This document shows positions 17,905 through 26,962 of a stretch of DNA of 64,000 bases, piece after piece (the first letter of the stretch is position 1; each line of letters opens with the position of its first letter). The stretch comes from Planctomycetota bacterium (GTDB lineage: Bacteria; Planctomycetota; JACQVV01; JASMLP01): NCBI GenBank assembly GCA_030748635.1, contig JASMLP010000188.1, forward strand, positions 1 through 64,000, written 5' to 3'. Position numbers and translations under genes: made by a program. The notes beneath the pieces are model-generated. The model saw nothing but the letters and a program-made list of their open reading frames with translations. It ran no database searches and was not told where the DNA came from.

Positions 17905-18151
17905 AGCGAACTTTGCCAAATTCGGTCGCGTCGTCGGTGAAAGTCGCGCTTTCGACCTGTCCTCCATCGCCGCAGGTGACCGAGGTGATCGTTCCGTTGT
18001 CTCGATCGTTCGGGAGCCACGGGTCGATATCAGCAGCAGCGATTCCGGTTATGAGCAGGGCGAGGACGGCAAGGAGAGGCGCAAATCGGTAGGTTCGTCG
18101 GAAAGTTGTGAGGGGTTTACTGAAGACGGAGAAAGTGAGGGGTGACAACAT
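17903..18151 (-). CDS. Small exported protein of unknown function
   Basis: 82 residues: a basic N-terminal stretch (FRRTYR), a hydrophobic segment at about 25-38 (APLLAVLALLITGIAAA) with a likely signal-peptidase site near AAA, and a mature part of about 42 residues rich in Asp, Thr and Gly with one cysteine. I do not recognise a family. An AGGAG lies seven bases before the ATG, supporting translation. The gene is single, oppositely oriented to the kinase-sigma operon. Confidence 0.6.
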   Translation of the reverse strand: MLSPLTFSVFSKPLTTFRRTYRFAPLLAVLALLITGIAAADIDPWLPNDRDNGTITSVTCGDGGQVESATFTDDATEFGKVR

Positions 18152-18152
18152 G

Positions 18153-18208
18153 GCAGGTCTCCTGCTTCGGGGCGATTTCGGGACGGACGTGCCGACGATT
18201 TTGTCGGC
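18153..18208 (-). promoter_or_regulatory. Leader hairpins of the small exported protein gene
   Basis: On the minus strand GCAGG-AGA-CCTGC (18165-18153) is a perfect 5-bp hairpin that contains the Shine-Dalgarno AGGAG and ends one base before the ATG. Upstream, GCCGAC pairs with GTCGGC (18208-18191). The first could hide the ribosome site. Confidence 0.4.
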
Positions 18209-18376
18209 TCACCCCCCTATTCCGGAACGGTGCTTTGCCCTCTCACCGTTTGGGTGATTCTTTTTGGACAGACTCTGACCACGAGGGCTTGATGTTCTCC
18301 AGGTCCTTGTTTCCCAATATCTTGAGCGATTTTGAGTCGGGTTTCTTCGAGGCGGTTTGATTCCTTTTCGAGCGGG

Positions 18377-19726
18377 TTATCGATTGTCCAGGGCGGCCCG
18401 GTTGGGCAGAAGTCGGTTATTCCTCAGCGTCAGTTCGGAGTTCGAGGCGAGTTGCTGGAGGAGCGACTTGGCGGTTTGGACCGCTTGGGAGTGGCCGGTG
18501 ACCCGGTTGTCGGTCACCCGCAGCGGGGGAAGGATCTCGCCGAGACGGATTGCCCAGGGGAGAGAGTCCGTCGCTCCCTCGATGACGTTGTCCGAGACGA
18601 CGATGTCCGACGGTTGGAGGGGGTGGGGATGTTGATCGATTTGGCCGCGATGGACGGCGATACCTGTGTGTGAGCGCGCGATGTGATTGTCGGTGATGGA
18701 GATGCGCTGGGAACCGTAGTGGACGGTGACCGCGACTCCGTTTGAGGTTCGGGAGGGGCGGTAGCCCCACATTACGTTGCCTTCGATGCGGATATCGCTG
18801 GAGGTTTTGATGTCGATGGCGTTTTCCCGGTCGTCGTGCATCCGGTTGCCCGCGATCGTGATGCGCCGAGCTGGCGCTGGGCGAAGGTGTGCCGGTCTTC
18901 GTCCGCACTGTTCCGGACCTGTGACCTGGATCGAATCGCCCGAATTTCGATAGATGTGGCAATTTTCGATGAGAATGTCGCTCGTGCCGGCGCGAATCGA
19001 GATGCCGTGGGCGTCGATCGGTGGGGTCGGGTGGATGAAGTCGTGGATCGTGCAGCGGGTGATCCGGAGATGATGACTGCCCACTCCCATCGAGATGCCC
19101 GAAGAGCCTCCGCCGTGCAGGTGACAGGAATCGATCCAAAGGTGGTGGGCATCTGAACCGACCAGCCGGAGGGCGGGTGTCGCGACCCCACCCACCGCCA
19201 CCTCGAGGTGGCGGAGGTACCAGTAAGAACGGGTCAGGACGATCAGTCCGGAACCCGGGCTCGGGGGCGCTTCGATCCGAACTCCGGGTCCTCCCACGAC
19301 CTGGATCGGAGCCTCCTTTGTGCCGCTGCGGCAGGATTTGTCGATCCGGATCCGGGTCCGGTAGCGGCCGGGTCTGAGCTGTAAGCGGTCTCCGGGACGC
19401 AGGGCCCGCAAGGCGGTTTCGAGATCGTTCCAGGGAGCTGAAGCGGATCCATCTCCGTTTCGGTCCGCGTCAGGGTCGATGTGTCGGAGTCGCTGGGCTT
19501 CAGGCCAGGGGGTTGCGGCCTGGGGAGAGGCGGGAACTTTTTTTTTGGCGACCCGAAGAGGTGCGGGAGCCGGGCTGAGCGTTCGTTCGAACCACTTTCC
19601 CGGAAAGAAGGCTGGATAGCCGGCCGCGAGGGGGACGCTTCCGAGGAGAAGAAGGAGCCCAAGTCGAATCGCGTGAGTTCGGGTCGAAACGTTTTCGTGC
19701 CGAAGGGGGTGGGGGAGCGTGGACAC
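18377..19726 (-). CDS. Secreted right-handed parallel beta-helix repeat protein
   Basis: 449 residues. An N-terminal hydrophobic segment (LGLLLLLGSVPLAAG, about residues 22-37) should direct export or anchor the protein. From about residue 90 it has ALRPGDRLQLRPGRYRT and then repeated short strands such as ITRCTIHDF, ILIENCHIY, ITIAGNRM, IRIEGNVMWG and ISITDNHI, the PbH1 pattern of pectate-lyase-like folds. No catalytic residues can be assigned. GTG at 19726 is preferred over ATG 19813 because AGGAG stands seven bases before it and the leader then begins close to the hydrophobic segment. A run of nine A (coding strand) encodes KKK after the export segment. Confidence 0.78.
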   Translation of the reverse strand: MSTLPHPLRHENVSTRTHAIRLGLLLLLGSVPLAAGYPAFFPGKWFERTLSPAPAPLRVAKKKVPASPQAATPWPEAQRLRHIDPDADRNGDGSASAPWNDLETALRALRPGDRLQLRPGRYRTRIRIDKSCRSGTKEAPIQVVGGPGVRIEAPPSPGSGLIVLTRSYWYLRHLEVAVGGVATPALRLVGSDAHHLWIDSCHLHGGGSSGISMGVGSHHLRITRCTIHDFIHPTPPIDAHGISIRAGTSDILIENCHIYRNSGDSIQVTGPEQCGRRPAHLRPAPARRITIAGNRMHDDRENAIDIKTSSDIRIEGNVMWGYRPSRTSNGVAVTVHYGSQRISITDNHIARSHTGIAVHRGQIDQHPHPLQPSDIVVSDNVIEGATDSLPWAIRLGEILPPLRVTDNRVTGHSQAVQTAKSLLQQLASNSELTLRNNRLLPNRAALDNR

Positions 19727-19755
19727 GATGGGTTCTCCTGGTAGAACGGGAAAAG

Positions 19756-19781
19756 GGTTGGATTCCGTCTGGAATCCAACC
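19756..19781 (-). terminator. 11-bp perfect hairpin between prfB and the beta-helix gene
   Basis: GGTTGGATTCC (19756-19766) and its exact complement GGAATCCAACC (19771-19781) enclose four bases. Read on the minus strand it is followed by CTTTTCCC, so it could end prfB transcription, about 170 bases after its stop. It also lies 30 bases before the beta-helix start and could act as a leader element for that gene. Confidence 0.5.
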
Positions 19782-19952
19782 GCTTTATCCGGAACCGGCC
19801 CGGTGAATCTCACCGAGACGCCAGGAAATTTCGAGTATTCGTAGTTTTCCCTGTTTTCAGAGAGACGAATTCATTCGGGAAGACGAGAGAGGCGGAGCCA
19901 CGTACAAGGTTGACGCGTATTTGAGATTTCCGCTTCCCTCTCGGGGATCGAT

Positions 19953-21054
19953 CTACTTCTCGGCCTTGATCCCTTTGAGGTAGGCGTCGATAAAAAGCTG
20001 AATATCCCCTTCGAGGACCGCATCGACGTTGCCGGTTTCGACCTTGTTGCGATGATCTTTCACCATCTGATAGGGGGAGAGTACGTAGGACCGGATCTGA
20101 TTCCCCCACCCGATATCGCCTTTTTGCTCTCGGTCGGCGTCGAGGGCGGCTTCTCGTTCCGCCTCCTGTTGATCAGCCAGTCGGGCCGCGAGGATTTTCA
20201 TGGCTGTATCTCGGTTACGGTGTTGGCTGCGTTCGTTCTGACAGGTGACGACGATGCCGCTGGGTTCGTGGGTGATGCGGACCGCGCTGTCGGTGGTGTT
20301 GACGTGCTGTCCGCCGGCACCGCTGGCCCGGTAGGTGTCGATGCGGAGGTCGCTGGCATTGATCTCGATCTCCTCCATATCGTGCTGGGGGGTTACCTCG
20401 ACTGCCGCGAAGGAGGTCTGGCGTCGATTGGCAGCATCGAAGGGAGAGTTGCGGACCAGGCGATGAACGCCTCGCTCTCCTTTCATGTATCCGTAGGCCC
20501 ACTTGCCCTTGACTTCGATCGTTCCGTGACGGATTCCTGCTTCTTCGGCGGGGAGTGAATCGACCAGATTTACGGTGTATCCGGCGTCTTCGAGGTAGCG
20601 GCGGTACATGCGTAAGAGCATGCGTGCCCAGTCGCAACTATCGGTTCCCCCGGCACCGGCCTGGACGGTCAGGAAGATATCCAGAGAATCGTGTTCTCCG
20701 GAGAGCATCGCCTCGAACTCGATGACTTCGAGTCGTTCGTTTAAGTTTTCCAGGGAAGAGATCACCTCGTGCATGGTCTCCGAGTCGGACTCCTCGGCGG
20801 CCATTTCGAGCAAAACTTCGATCTCCTCGACCTCTTCGGTCAGCTGGTCAAGAGGTTCTGTGCGGGCTTTCAGGACGGAATACCGTCGGGCTACTTTTTG
20901 GCTCTCCTTGCCCCGGTTCCAGAAGTCGGGCCGGGCCATCTCCGACTCGACCTTGCCCTTTTCGATAATCGCTTTGTCGTAGTCAAAGGGACACCTTGAG
21001 TTGCTGAACTCGGGTGCGGGCTTCTTCTAACTTGGTGCGGGCTTCCGTCGACAT
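19953..21054 (-). CDS. prfB: Peptide chain release factor 2, expressed through programmed +1 frameshift
   Basis: Release factor that reads UAA and UGA stop codons. The product is 366 residues, the usual size. The anticodon-like SPF motif occurs in VRNSPFDAANRR and the catalytic GGQ in RASGAGGQHVN. Codons 1-23 (from ATG at 21054) end at an in-frame TGA (20985-20983); the rest of the protein continues from GAC at 20984-20982 after a +1 shift. The upstream Shine-Dalgarno-like AAGGTG and slippery CTT-TGA-C are those of the classical RF2 autoregulatory site. A conceptual gene starting at 20939 would lack the N-terminus. Transcribed alone, from a promoter at 21098-21126. Confidence 0.96.
20982..20988 (-). 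promoter_or_regulatory. RF2 programmed +1 frameshift site
   Basis: Coding strand CTT-TGA-C at 20988-20982, three codons after CAA-CTC-AAG-GTG-TCC, whose AAGGTG can pair with 16S rRNA. When RF2 is scarce the ribosome slips from CTT to TTT and skips the UGA. Confidence 0.95.
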
Positions 21055-21097
21055 GTGCGTATCTGTTTCCTTACTTGCAGTGACCAGGAAAGACCGG

Positions 21098-21126
21098 ATT
21101 GTAGCGAACCGACCTAGAGACGCCAA
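21098..21126 (-). promoter_or_regulatory. Sigma-70 promoter of prfB
   Basis: TTGGCG (21126-21121), 17-base spacer, TACAAT (21103-21098), about 44 bases before the prfB ATG. AAGGA follows in the leader. Confidence 0.7.
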
Positions 21127-21159
21127 ACGTTCGCCGGAAAAGCTGTTGGTTCGAAGCGA

Positions 21160-22449
21160 TCAGTCCTCGCGGATCCAGCGCCAGATTTCGCGCAGACTTG
21201 GAGGTTTTCCGTACATCAGAATGCCCACCCGAAAGACCCGGGCCATGGCCCACAGTGCGATCACCAGGCTGACGGACAGGAGACCGATCGTTGCTGCGAT
21301 TTCCCAGGCGGGAGGAGGTGGTGAGGCGGAGATTCGAGCCATCATGATGAAGGGCGTCAAGGGAGGGATGAAGGAAAGAGTCTGGGCGAGCGTCCCGTTG
21401 GGGTCCTCTGAAATCTGGGGCCAGATCATGAGAGGCAGAACCATGATGATGGAGAGGGATGCGAGTAGATTTTGGGCATCCTTGTGGTCGTTGGAGATCG
21501 AGCCGAGTGCGGCCAGAATCGAAGCCAGAAAGAAAAAACCGAGCAGGTAATACACCAGAAACCCCAGAATTCCTCGCAGAGGGATGAGGTGGGTGAGGCC
21601 TTGCAAGGCGGCTGTGGCGTAGCCGCAGATTCCCCAGAGACAGACCAGAGTCAAACCGACTAGGCAGGTTCCCAGGAGCTTGCCGACCATGAGTTGGTAG
21701 GGAGTCACCGAAGAGAGAAGAACCTCGATAATTCGTTGATTTTTTTCCTCGAGCACCGAGGTCAGGAGCGACTGACCGATTCCAAAGATGCCGAAGAAGA
21801 GGAGGAAGACAAAGATGAATGGGGTCATCACGCTGGCCACTGCCTGGGCTTCCTGCCGCTCTCCCGCTTGAGAACCCACCGGGAGAGCGGTGATCCGGGC
21901 GGGCTGAGTGAGGGCCTGCATAACCCGGTAGAGCACCTCCGGGGAGAGCGATTCCAGGCGTAGTAGCTGTTCTCCCAGGAGAACCAGTTGGAGAATGCGT
22001 CGGGTCACCTTCTGGTTCATCAGGTTGGAGGTGTAGTAGACCCCGCCCTCTCGTGTTTCTAAGAAGTGTTCGGGAAACACCAGATATCCGTCCAGATCTC
22101 GCCGCTCGGTGCGGGCTTCGAGAGGAGCCCGGGTGGCCTCCAGATCGAAGGGGGTGGTGATCGGGATCGACTCGAAGTGAACGGAACGGGAAAAAGTTTT
22201 TCGGACCACTTCGCTCGTGAGAAGCGCGGTCTCCGCTTTTTTCATCGCGGTGATCATCTGACCGCTGGGATCGATGACTGCGATCTCGAGGGGAGGGAGT
22301 TTGGAGGATGTGGTGTCTTTCTCGAGTAAGCGGGGCAGAAAGAACATCGAGAGACACAGGAGTGGAGTGAGTCCCACGCCGATGATAAATCCCTTGGTCC
22401 GGACATTGGCCAGGTATTCGCGTTGAGCGATCCGCCAGATTCTATGCAT
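21160..22449 (-). CDS. ABC-2 type transporter permease (NatB-like)
   Basis: A 429-residue membrane component. One helix near the N-terminus (GFIIGVGLTPLLCLSMFFL) is followed by a large extracytoplasmic domain (about 45-180) and a cluster of about five helices from residue 185 to 410 (FIFVFLLFFGIFGIG, LVGLTLVCLWGICGYA, YLLGFFFLASILAAL, IIMVLPLMIWPQI, IGLLSVSLVIALWAM). This layout is that of the NatB/ABC-2_trans_3 sodium-exporter-like permeases; the substrate cannot be read from sequence. It overlaps the ATPase gene by eight bases, so the two form one exporter. Confidence 0.85.
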   Translation of the reverse strand: MHRIWRIAQREYLANVRTKGFIIGVGLTPLLCLSMFFLPRLLEKDTTSSKLPPLEIAVIDPSGQMITAMKKAETALLTSEVVRKTFSRSVHFESIPITTPFDLEATRAPLEARTERRDLDGYLVFPEHFLETREGGVYYTSNLMNQKVTRRILQLVLLGEQLLRLESLSPEVLYRVMQALTQPARITALPVGSQAGERQEAQAVASVMTPFIFVFLLFFGIFGIGQSLLTSVLEEKNQRIIEVLLSSVTPYQLMVGKLLGTCLVGLTLVCLWGICGYATAALQGLTHLIPLRGILGFLVYYLLGFFFLASILAALGSISNDHKDAQNLLASLSIIMVLPLMIWPQISEDPNGTLAQTLSFIPPLTPFIMMARISASPPPPAWEIAATIGLLSVSLVIALWAMARVFRVGILMYGKPPSLREIWRWIRED

Positions 22450-23383
22450 CTTCGGGCTCCGGGTCCGAGGGAGATTCAGCTCCGACTGTCGAAAGAAAGA
22501 TGTCGTTCAGGGAGGGTTCCCGGATACCGAATCGGTGGACTCGTCCCTGGTGGATGATCGCTTCCAGGATCGATTGTGGATCGGTGCCTGGGTCGAGCAG
22601 CAGGGTGGCGACTCGTCCCCAGTCCCTCACCTCCTGGACTCCGGGGAGTTGATGCAGCAGGTTACGATCCCCTCCGAATTCGATTTCGATCAGATTTGTC
22701 GATTCTCGACGCTTGATCTCTTCCATTTTTCCCTCGAGGACCGTTGTGCCCCGATGAATGAGGCACAAGCTGTGGCAGATTTTCTCGGCTTGCTCCAGGA
22801 TGTGACTGGAAAAGAGAATCGTGGTGCCGGATCGACTGGCTTCGACTAACGCGGTAGTGAAAAGTTGGACGGTGGTGGCGTCGAGGCCAGAAAAAGGTTC
22901 ATCCAGGATGATCAACTCCGGGCGATGGATTAGGGTTGTGATGATCTGCACTTTTTGTTGCATGCCTCGGGAAAGTTCCTCGAAGCGTTTCTTCTTCGCG
23001 GTGTCGAGATCAAACCGTTCGAGCCAGCGGTTCATGGAGGGGGTGATTTCGGATCGATCCATCGACTTGAGTCCGGCGAAGTAGCGAATGAGAGCTTCGA
23101 CCGTCATCTTCTTGTAGAGCCCTCGCTCCTCGGGAAGGTAGCCGATTCGGCGTCTTCGGCCCTCCCAGTCGACCCCCTCTTCGCCAAAGACCCGAACTTT
23201 TCCCCGGTCGGGGTAGAAGATGCCCAGAATCATCCGGATGGTGGTGGTTTTTCCTGCTCCGTTGGGGCCGAGAATACCGTGAATCGTTCCGGGTTCTACG
23301 GATAGCGAAAGATCGTGTATGACCCGGGTCTTGCCAAAGGTTTTCCAGATCCCTTGCAGTTCTACAATGGGTGTCGCACTCAT
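22442..23383 (-). CDS. ABC transporter ATP-binding protein (NatA-like)
   Basis: 313 residues with Walker A GPNGAGKTT, Q-loop, signature LSRGMQQKVQ (variant of LSGGQ), Walker B LIILDEPFSGLD and H-loop SSHILEQ. A C-terminal 80-residue extension after the ATPase core is usual for DrrA/NatA-type subunits. It is translated just before its permease. A promoter-like sequence ends ten bases before the ATG and no Shine-Dalgarno is visible, so the mRNA may be leaderless. Confidence 0.93.
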   Translation of the reverse strand: MSATPIVELQGIWKTFGKTRVIHDLSLSVEPGTIHGILGPNGAGKTTTIRMILGIFYPDRGKVRVFGEEGVDWEGRRRRIGYLPEERGLYKKMTVEALIRYFAGLKSMDRSEITPSMNRWLERFDLDTAKKKRFEELSRGMQQKVQIITTLIHRPELIILDEPFSGLDATTVQLFTTALVEASRSGTTILFSSHILEQAEKICHSLCLIHRGTTVLEGKMEEIKRRESTNLIEIEFGGDRNLLHQLPGVQEVRDWGRVATLLLDPGTDPQSILEAIIHQGRVHRFGIREPSLNDIFLSTVGAESPSDPEPEDA

Positions 23384-23393
23384 CTGGAAAAGG

Positions 23394-23422
23394 ATTGTGA
23401 GTTACCCCGTCTCGGGGCGCAA
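23394..23422 (-). promoter_or_regulatory. Possible promoter of the ABC transporter operon
   Basis: TTGCGC (23422-23417), 17-base spacer, CACAAT (23399-23394). The spacer holds the small hairpin CCCCGAGACGGGG. The -10 box lies 10 bases from the ATG, leaving a leader of only a few bases. Confidence 0.45.
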
Positions 23423-23439
23423 GAGATTCGATGAAGGAT

Positions 23440-24606
23440 TCAGCTTCGCGACGGCAAGAGTCGGAGGGCGGCTTCCAGAACTTCCTGGGGATGGGTGTCG
23501 TGGAGGCATCGGAGGTGTCCGGTGTGGCAAGAACGAGCGGTATTGAAAACGTGAGAACAGGGAAAACAGTCGAGTTCCGAGCGAGCTACGATTTCACAGG
23601 GATGTTCCACGGGAGGTTGCTCATCCGGATCGATGGGGCCGACGATATCGACCACCGGAACGCCGACGGCGCTGGCGACATAAAGCGGCCCGGTGTCGAC
23701 GGAGATGAAGAGGTCGAGGTGAGAAAGAAAGGCGGGGAGATCTCGCAGCGGAACCGCCCCACAGGCGTCGATGGATTCCGGGCAGGATCGGAGAATGGAG
23801 TCGGCCAAGGATCTGTCCGCGGGGGATCCTACGATCAGCACCTGGGCGTTTTGTTCCTGAAGTAAATGGGCTAATGCAACGAATCGTTCGGTCGGCCATC
23901 GCTTGAGTTCATTTCCGGCTCCCGGGGAGAGACCGATCCAGGGGCGGTTTCGGTCGGCGAGATGGGTTTCGTACCAGGACCGGGTTCTCTGTCGAGATTC
24001 TTCGCACGGGTTCAGTCGAGGGCTGGGATCTCCAGGTGAAAGGCCCAGCGGGGGGAGTAGTTCCTGGTAGGCGGCCCGGACCAGGTTGCCCTGTCGATAA
24101 GGAACGCGGGTGCAGAGTGTCGGGGAGAGCCATTCGAAGAGTCGGGTCTGGGTCGGGCATCTTTTTTCGACTTCGACCAGGGAGACCACGGTGGGAATTC
24201 GGGCGAGAAAGGCGTCTATCAGTCGCTGGGGGTTGGGAGTGGTCAGAAGGCAAGCGTCGAATCGTTCTCGGGCCAGGGTGCGCCAGCAACCCCACCGTTT
24301 TCTGGGAGAGAGGAGTTCTCGGGGTGACCAGGAGAGGAGGGCGTCGATTTCGGGTTCATCCTGAAGAATGTCCCGGGTTTCTGGCAGGACCATGACGGTC
24401 AGGTGGGCGTCTGGAACGGAGGCTTTGATCGCTCTGAAAAGTCCGGTGGTCACCACCAAGTCGCCGATTTTTGCCACTTGAACGACAAGGAAACGGCGAG
24501 GAGTGGAAGCGGTGCGCTTCCACAGTCGTCGTAGCGGCCAAAGCAGGGCGACCAGGCCGAGAGGCCAGAGGGTACGGATACGGGTCAGGATGGATGTCCC
24601 GGACAT
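23440..24606 (-). CDS. Glycosyltransferase family 9 protein (ADP-heptose:LPS heptosyltransferase-like)
   Basis: 388 residues in the GT-B fold. The N-terminal domain begins with a basic hydrophobic stretch and then FLVVQVAKIGDLVVTTGLFRAIK, the GT9 start; the C-terminal domain contains GLSPGAGNELKRWPTERFVALA and later FISVDTGPLYVASAVGVPVVDIVG, the nucleotide-sugar site. Such enzymes add heptose or related sugars to lipopolysaccharide core. The ATG at 24606 fits the family; longer in-frame starts upstream overlap the SDR gene. Neighbours do not form a recognisable LPS cluster. Confidence 0.88.
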   Translation of the reverse strand: MSGTSILTRIRTLWPLGLVALLWPLRRLWKRTASTPRRFLVVQVAKIGDLVVTTGLFRAIKASVPDAHLTVMVLPETRDILQDEPEIDALLSWSPRELLSPRKRWGCWRTLARERFDACLLTTPNPQRLIDAFLARIPTVVSLVEVEKRCPTQTRLFEWLSPTLCTRVPYRQGNLVRAAYQELLPPLGLSPGDPSPRLNPCEESRQRTRSWYETHLADRNRPWIGLSPGAGNELKRWPTERFVALAHLLQEQNAQVLIVGSPADRSLADSILRSCPESIDACGAVPLRDLPAFLSHLDLFISVDTGPLYVASAVGVPVVDIVGPIDPDEQPPVEHPCEIVARSELDCFPCSHVFNTARSCHTGHLRCLHDTHPQEVLEAALRLLPSRS

Positions 24607-24652
24607 GGCGGAATGATACCATCGGGATCGGTTTCGCCGAGGGGAACTTTGA

Positions 24653-25360
24653 TTACCAGGGCAATTCTGTTCCGTCGTGAAGAAGAAAGCGTCCGTTGTC
24701 CTGGGCTTCGAGTTTCGTGATGACCTGAAGCATGTTTCGCACGCTGGCTTCGGTCGAAAGAGTGGCGTTCGGTCCCCCCATGTCAGTGAGAACCCAGCCG
24801 GGATGGAGCACGACCGCGATGATGCCCTGGGAAGACAGGTCGATGGCCAGGCTCTTGGTGACCGCGTTGATCGCCGCTTTGCTGGAGCGATAGAGGTAGG
24901 ATCCTCCGCTCGTATTATCCCCAACGCTTCCCATCCGACTGCTGAGGGTCACGATCTTTTTTTCTTTACTGCGCAGAATCGATTCGAGAAAGGTTTCGAC
25001 CATGGCCATGGGAGCCAGGGTGTTGACTGCCAGTGTGCGGGTCCAGAGAGGGTAGTCGATTTTTCCGATCTTCATGGGTTCAGAACCCATGTGATCGCCG
25101 TAAAAACCGGCATTATTGATGAGTACGTCTACAGTCCGATCTTTCCATCGATTTCCCAGAGCAGAGATCTCCTCCGGATTCGTAACATCCAGGGGTTCGA
25201 TCTCCACGGCTCCGGAGGAATCGTGAGCGATTTGTTGTAGCGCGTCGGCTCGGTCCGGATTCCGGCACGTGGCCAGAACGTGCCATCCGTTGGCGGCATA
25301 CTGGCGAACCATTTCCAGTCCGATTCCTCGGTTGGTTCCGGTGATGAGGGTCGTTTTCAT
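24653..25360 (-). CDS. Short-chain dehydrogenase/reductase (C-factor-like)
   Basis: 235 residues with the NAD(P)-binding TGTNRGIGLEM, DVTNPEE, NNAG, catalytic Ser in TLSSRMGS and YRSSKAA with the Tyr-x-x-x-Lys pair, and HPGWVLTDMGG. Members of this subgroup include the CsgA/C-factor family and carbonyl reductases; substrate is unknown. Single gene, divergent from the symporter gene at 25513. Confidence 0.9.
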   Translation of the reverse strand: MKTTLITGTNRGIGLEMVRQYAANGWHVLATCRNPDRADALQQIAHDSSGAVEIEPLDVTNPEEISALGNRWKDRTVDVLINNAGFYGDHMGSEPMKIGKIDYPLWTRTLAVNTLAPMAMVETFLESILRSKEKKIVTLSSRMGSVGDNTSGGSYLYRSSKAAINAVTKSLAIDLSSQGIIAVVLHPGWVLTDMGGPNATLSTEASVRNMLQVITKLEAQDNGRFLLHDGTELPW

Positions 25361-25512
25361 GAGTGTGGCCTCGGGGTGATTGGGGGGTGAGGGCAGACGG
25401 TATCAGAAGCCGGGTCGGGCTCCCAGTCTGTGGACAGGTTCGATACGACCTGTAGAGTGGTTCGAGTCGGGAATGTCCTGGCAAGATTCTGGCACCTGGA
25501 ATGGAGATCTCC

Positions 25513-26952
25513 ATGAGTTTTTGGAAGCGACACCTGCACACCCTCATTGTGGTGTTCATCCTGGCGGGCATTGTTCTGGGGTCGGTTTTGCAATCATTCG
25601 GAGCTCCCGGGCCGGGAAAGCCGGTCGAACAGGTTGCTCCTGGTTTTGCGTCGATGCTCGGTTTTTATTTTTTTCACGCCATCGATCTGCTGGGCCGACT
25701 GTTTCTGGCGGCGCTCAAGATGATTATCGTGCCGGTGGTCGTGGTCAGTATCGGTTATGGGCTTGGGGGCATGTCGCGTGGCGCCAACGTGGGGCGGATC
25801 GCTCTGCGAACGGTTCTTTACTATCTTCTGACGACCGGGCTGGCGGTCTGTACAGGGCTCATACTGGTGACCCTTTTCCAGCCCGGTTCCGGGGAGGAAA
25901 TTCGTCAAACAGTCGAAGGAATGCTGTCGCAGGAAGTGTCAGGGACTTCCTCTTCAGGAAGTTTGCAGGCCAAGATCGATCGGGCGCAAGCTCAGATCGA
26001 GGCCGAGGGTCTGAAGGGGCTGGAGGGCGCGCCTTTGATGGTTCTGAAACTCAAGAACCTGGCCTTGTCGTTGATGCCCACAAATGTGTTTCAAGCGATG
26101 GCCGCGGGGAAATTTCTTCCCATCATCGTTTTTTCTATTCTTCTTGGAACGACCCTCTTGCTGGTGCGTGATCAGACGCCTTCGCTTCTGGTTCTCTTTG
26201 AAGAGTTGCAGACCCTTCTCTTTACTCTGCTGGGAGCGATCATGTTGACCGCTCCGATCGGGTTTTTTTGTATCGTGGCCAAGCTCTGCTGGACGGTGGG
26301 ACTCGAGGGGGTCGGAAGCGTCTGGGTTTATGGCGTGACGGTTTTGATCGGTCTGGCATTTCACGGACTGGTGATCTTGCCGACTATTTGCTGGGTTTTC
26401 GGTCGTCGTAATCCGATCGAATTTGCGGGAAAAATTCGCAACGCGCTCGTGATGGCTTTTTCTACCGCGTCGAGTTCAGCCACCCTGCCGGTGACGCTCA
26501 AAAATGTCGAGGGGTCGGCTGGAATCAAAAAGGATTACGCCTCGTTTGTGCTTCCCCTCGGCGCAACGGTCAATATGGACGGTACAGCGATCTATGAAAG
26601 TATCGCGCTGGTCACGCTGGCCACGTCCTACGCGGCCGCGAGCGGAATTCCTCTGGGGTGGGAAATGGCCGATATGATCGTGATCTTTCTTTCGGTCACC
26701 CTGGCTGCGGTGGGAGCAGCCGGAGTCCCTGGGGCCGGAATCTTCATGCTGATCCTGCTTCTGTCGACGATCAGGATTGGAGATACGGTCGGGGTTCCGG
26801 CTTCACTGATCGGGCTGATCATCGTTCTGGATCGGCCGCTGGACATGATTCGGACCTGTATCAATGTGTGGGGAGACTCGGTCGGGTGCGTGGTCGTGTC
26901 GAATCTGGAGGAGCGGGCTCAAGCTCGAGAACGGGCCGAGGGAAAATTCTGA
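25513..26952 (+). CDS. Dicarboxylate/amino acid:cation symporter (DAACS family)
   Basis: A 479-residue secondary transporter expected to take up glutamate, aspartate or C4-dicarboxylates with Na+ or H+. The family signatures are present: the serine-rich re-entrant loop STASSSATLPVT, NMDGTAIYE in helix 7, and PGAG in the second hairpin loop (AAGVPGAGIFM). About eight hydrophobic segments are seen, with an insert of about 70 charged residues between the third and fourth that is longer than in GltP. ATG 25513 has GGAG seven bases upstream; ATG 25501 four codons earlier is possible. Confidence 0.9.
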   Translation: MSFWKRHLHTLIVVFILAGIVLGSVLQSFGAPGPGKPVEQVAPGFASMLGFYFFHAIDLLGRLFLAALKMIIVPVVVVSIGYGLGGMSRGANVGRIALRTVLYYLLTTGLAVCTGLILVTLFQPGSGEEIRQTVEGMLSQEVSGTSSSGSLQAKIDRAQAQIEAEGLKGLEGAPLMVLKLKNLALSLMPTNVFQAMAAGKFLPIIVFSILLGTTLLLVRDQTPSLLVLFEELQTLLFTLLGAIMLTAPIGFFCIVAKLCWTVGLEGVGSVWVYGVTVLIGLAFHGLVILPTICWVFGRRNPIEFAGKIRNALVMAFSTASSSATLPVTLKNVEGSAGIKKDYASFVLPLGATVNMDGTAIYESIALVTLATSYAAASGIPLGWEMADMIVIFLSVTLAAVGAAGVPGAGIFMLILLLSTIRIGDTVGVPASLIGLIIVLDRPLDMIRTCINVWGDSVGCVVVSNLEERAQARERAEGKF

Positions 26953-26962
26953 TAAGGATCGG

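Noticed and set aside
18417-19139. 240-codon frame inside the beta-helix gene
   Set aside because: Shifted frame rich in Arg, His and Pro; the beta-helix frame has the periodic hydrophobic pattern.
21071-22357. 428-codon open frame on the minus strand
   Set aside because: Different frame of the same strand as the ABC permease gene; full of Arg, Ser, Pro and His with no hydrophobic segments, whereas the 21160-22449 frame is clearly a permease.
23431-23865. 144-codon plus-strand frame at the GT9 gene
   Set aside because: Antisense to GT9, with no recognised domain or start signal.
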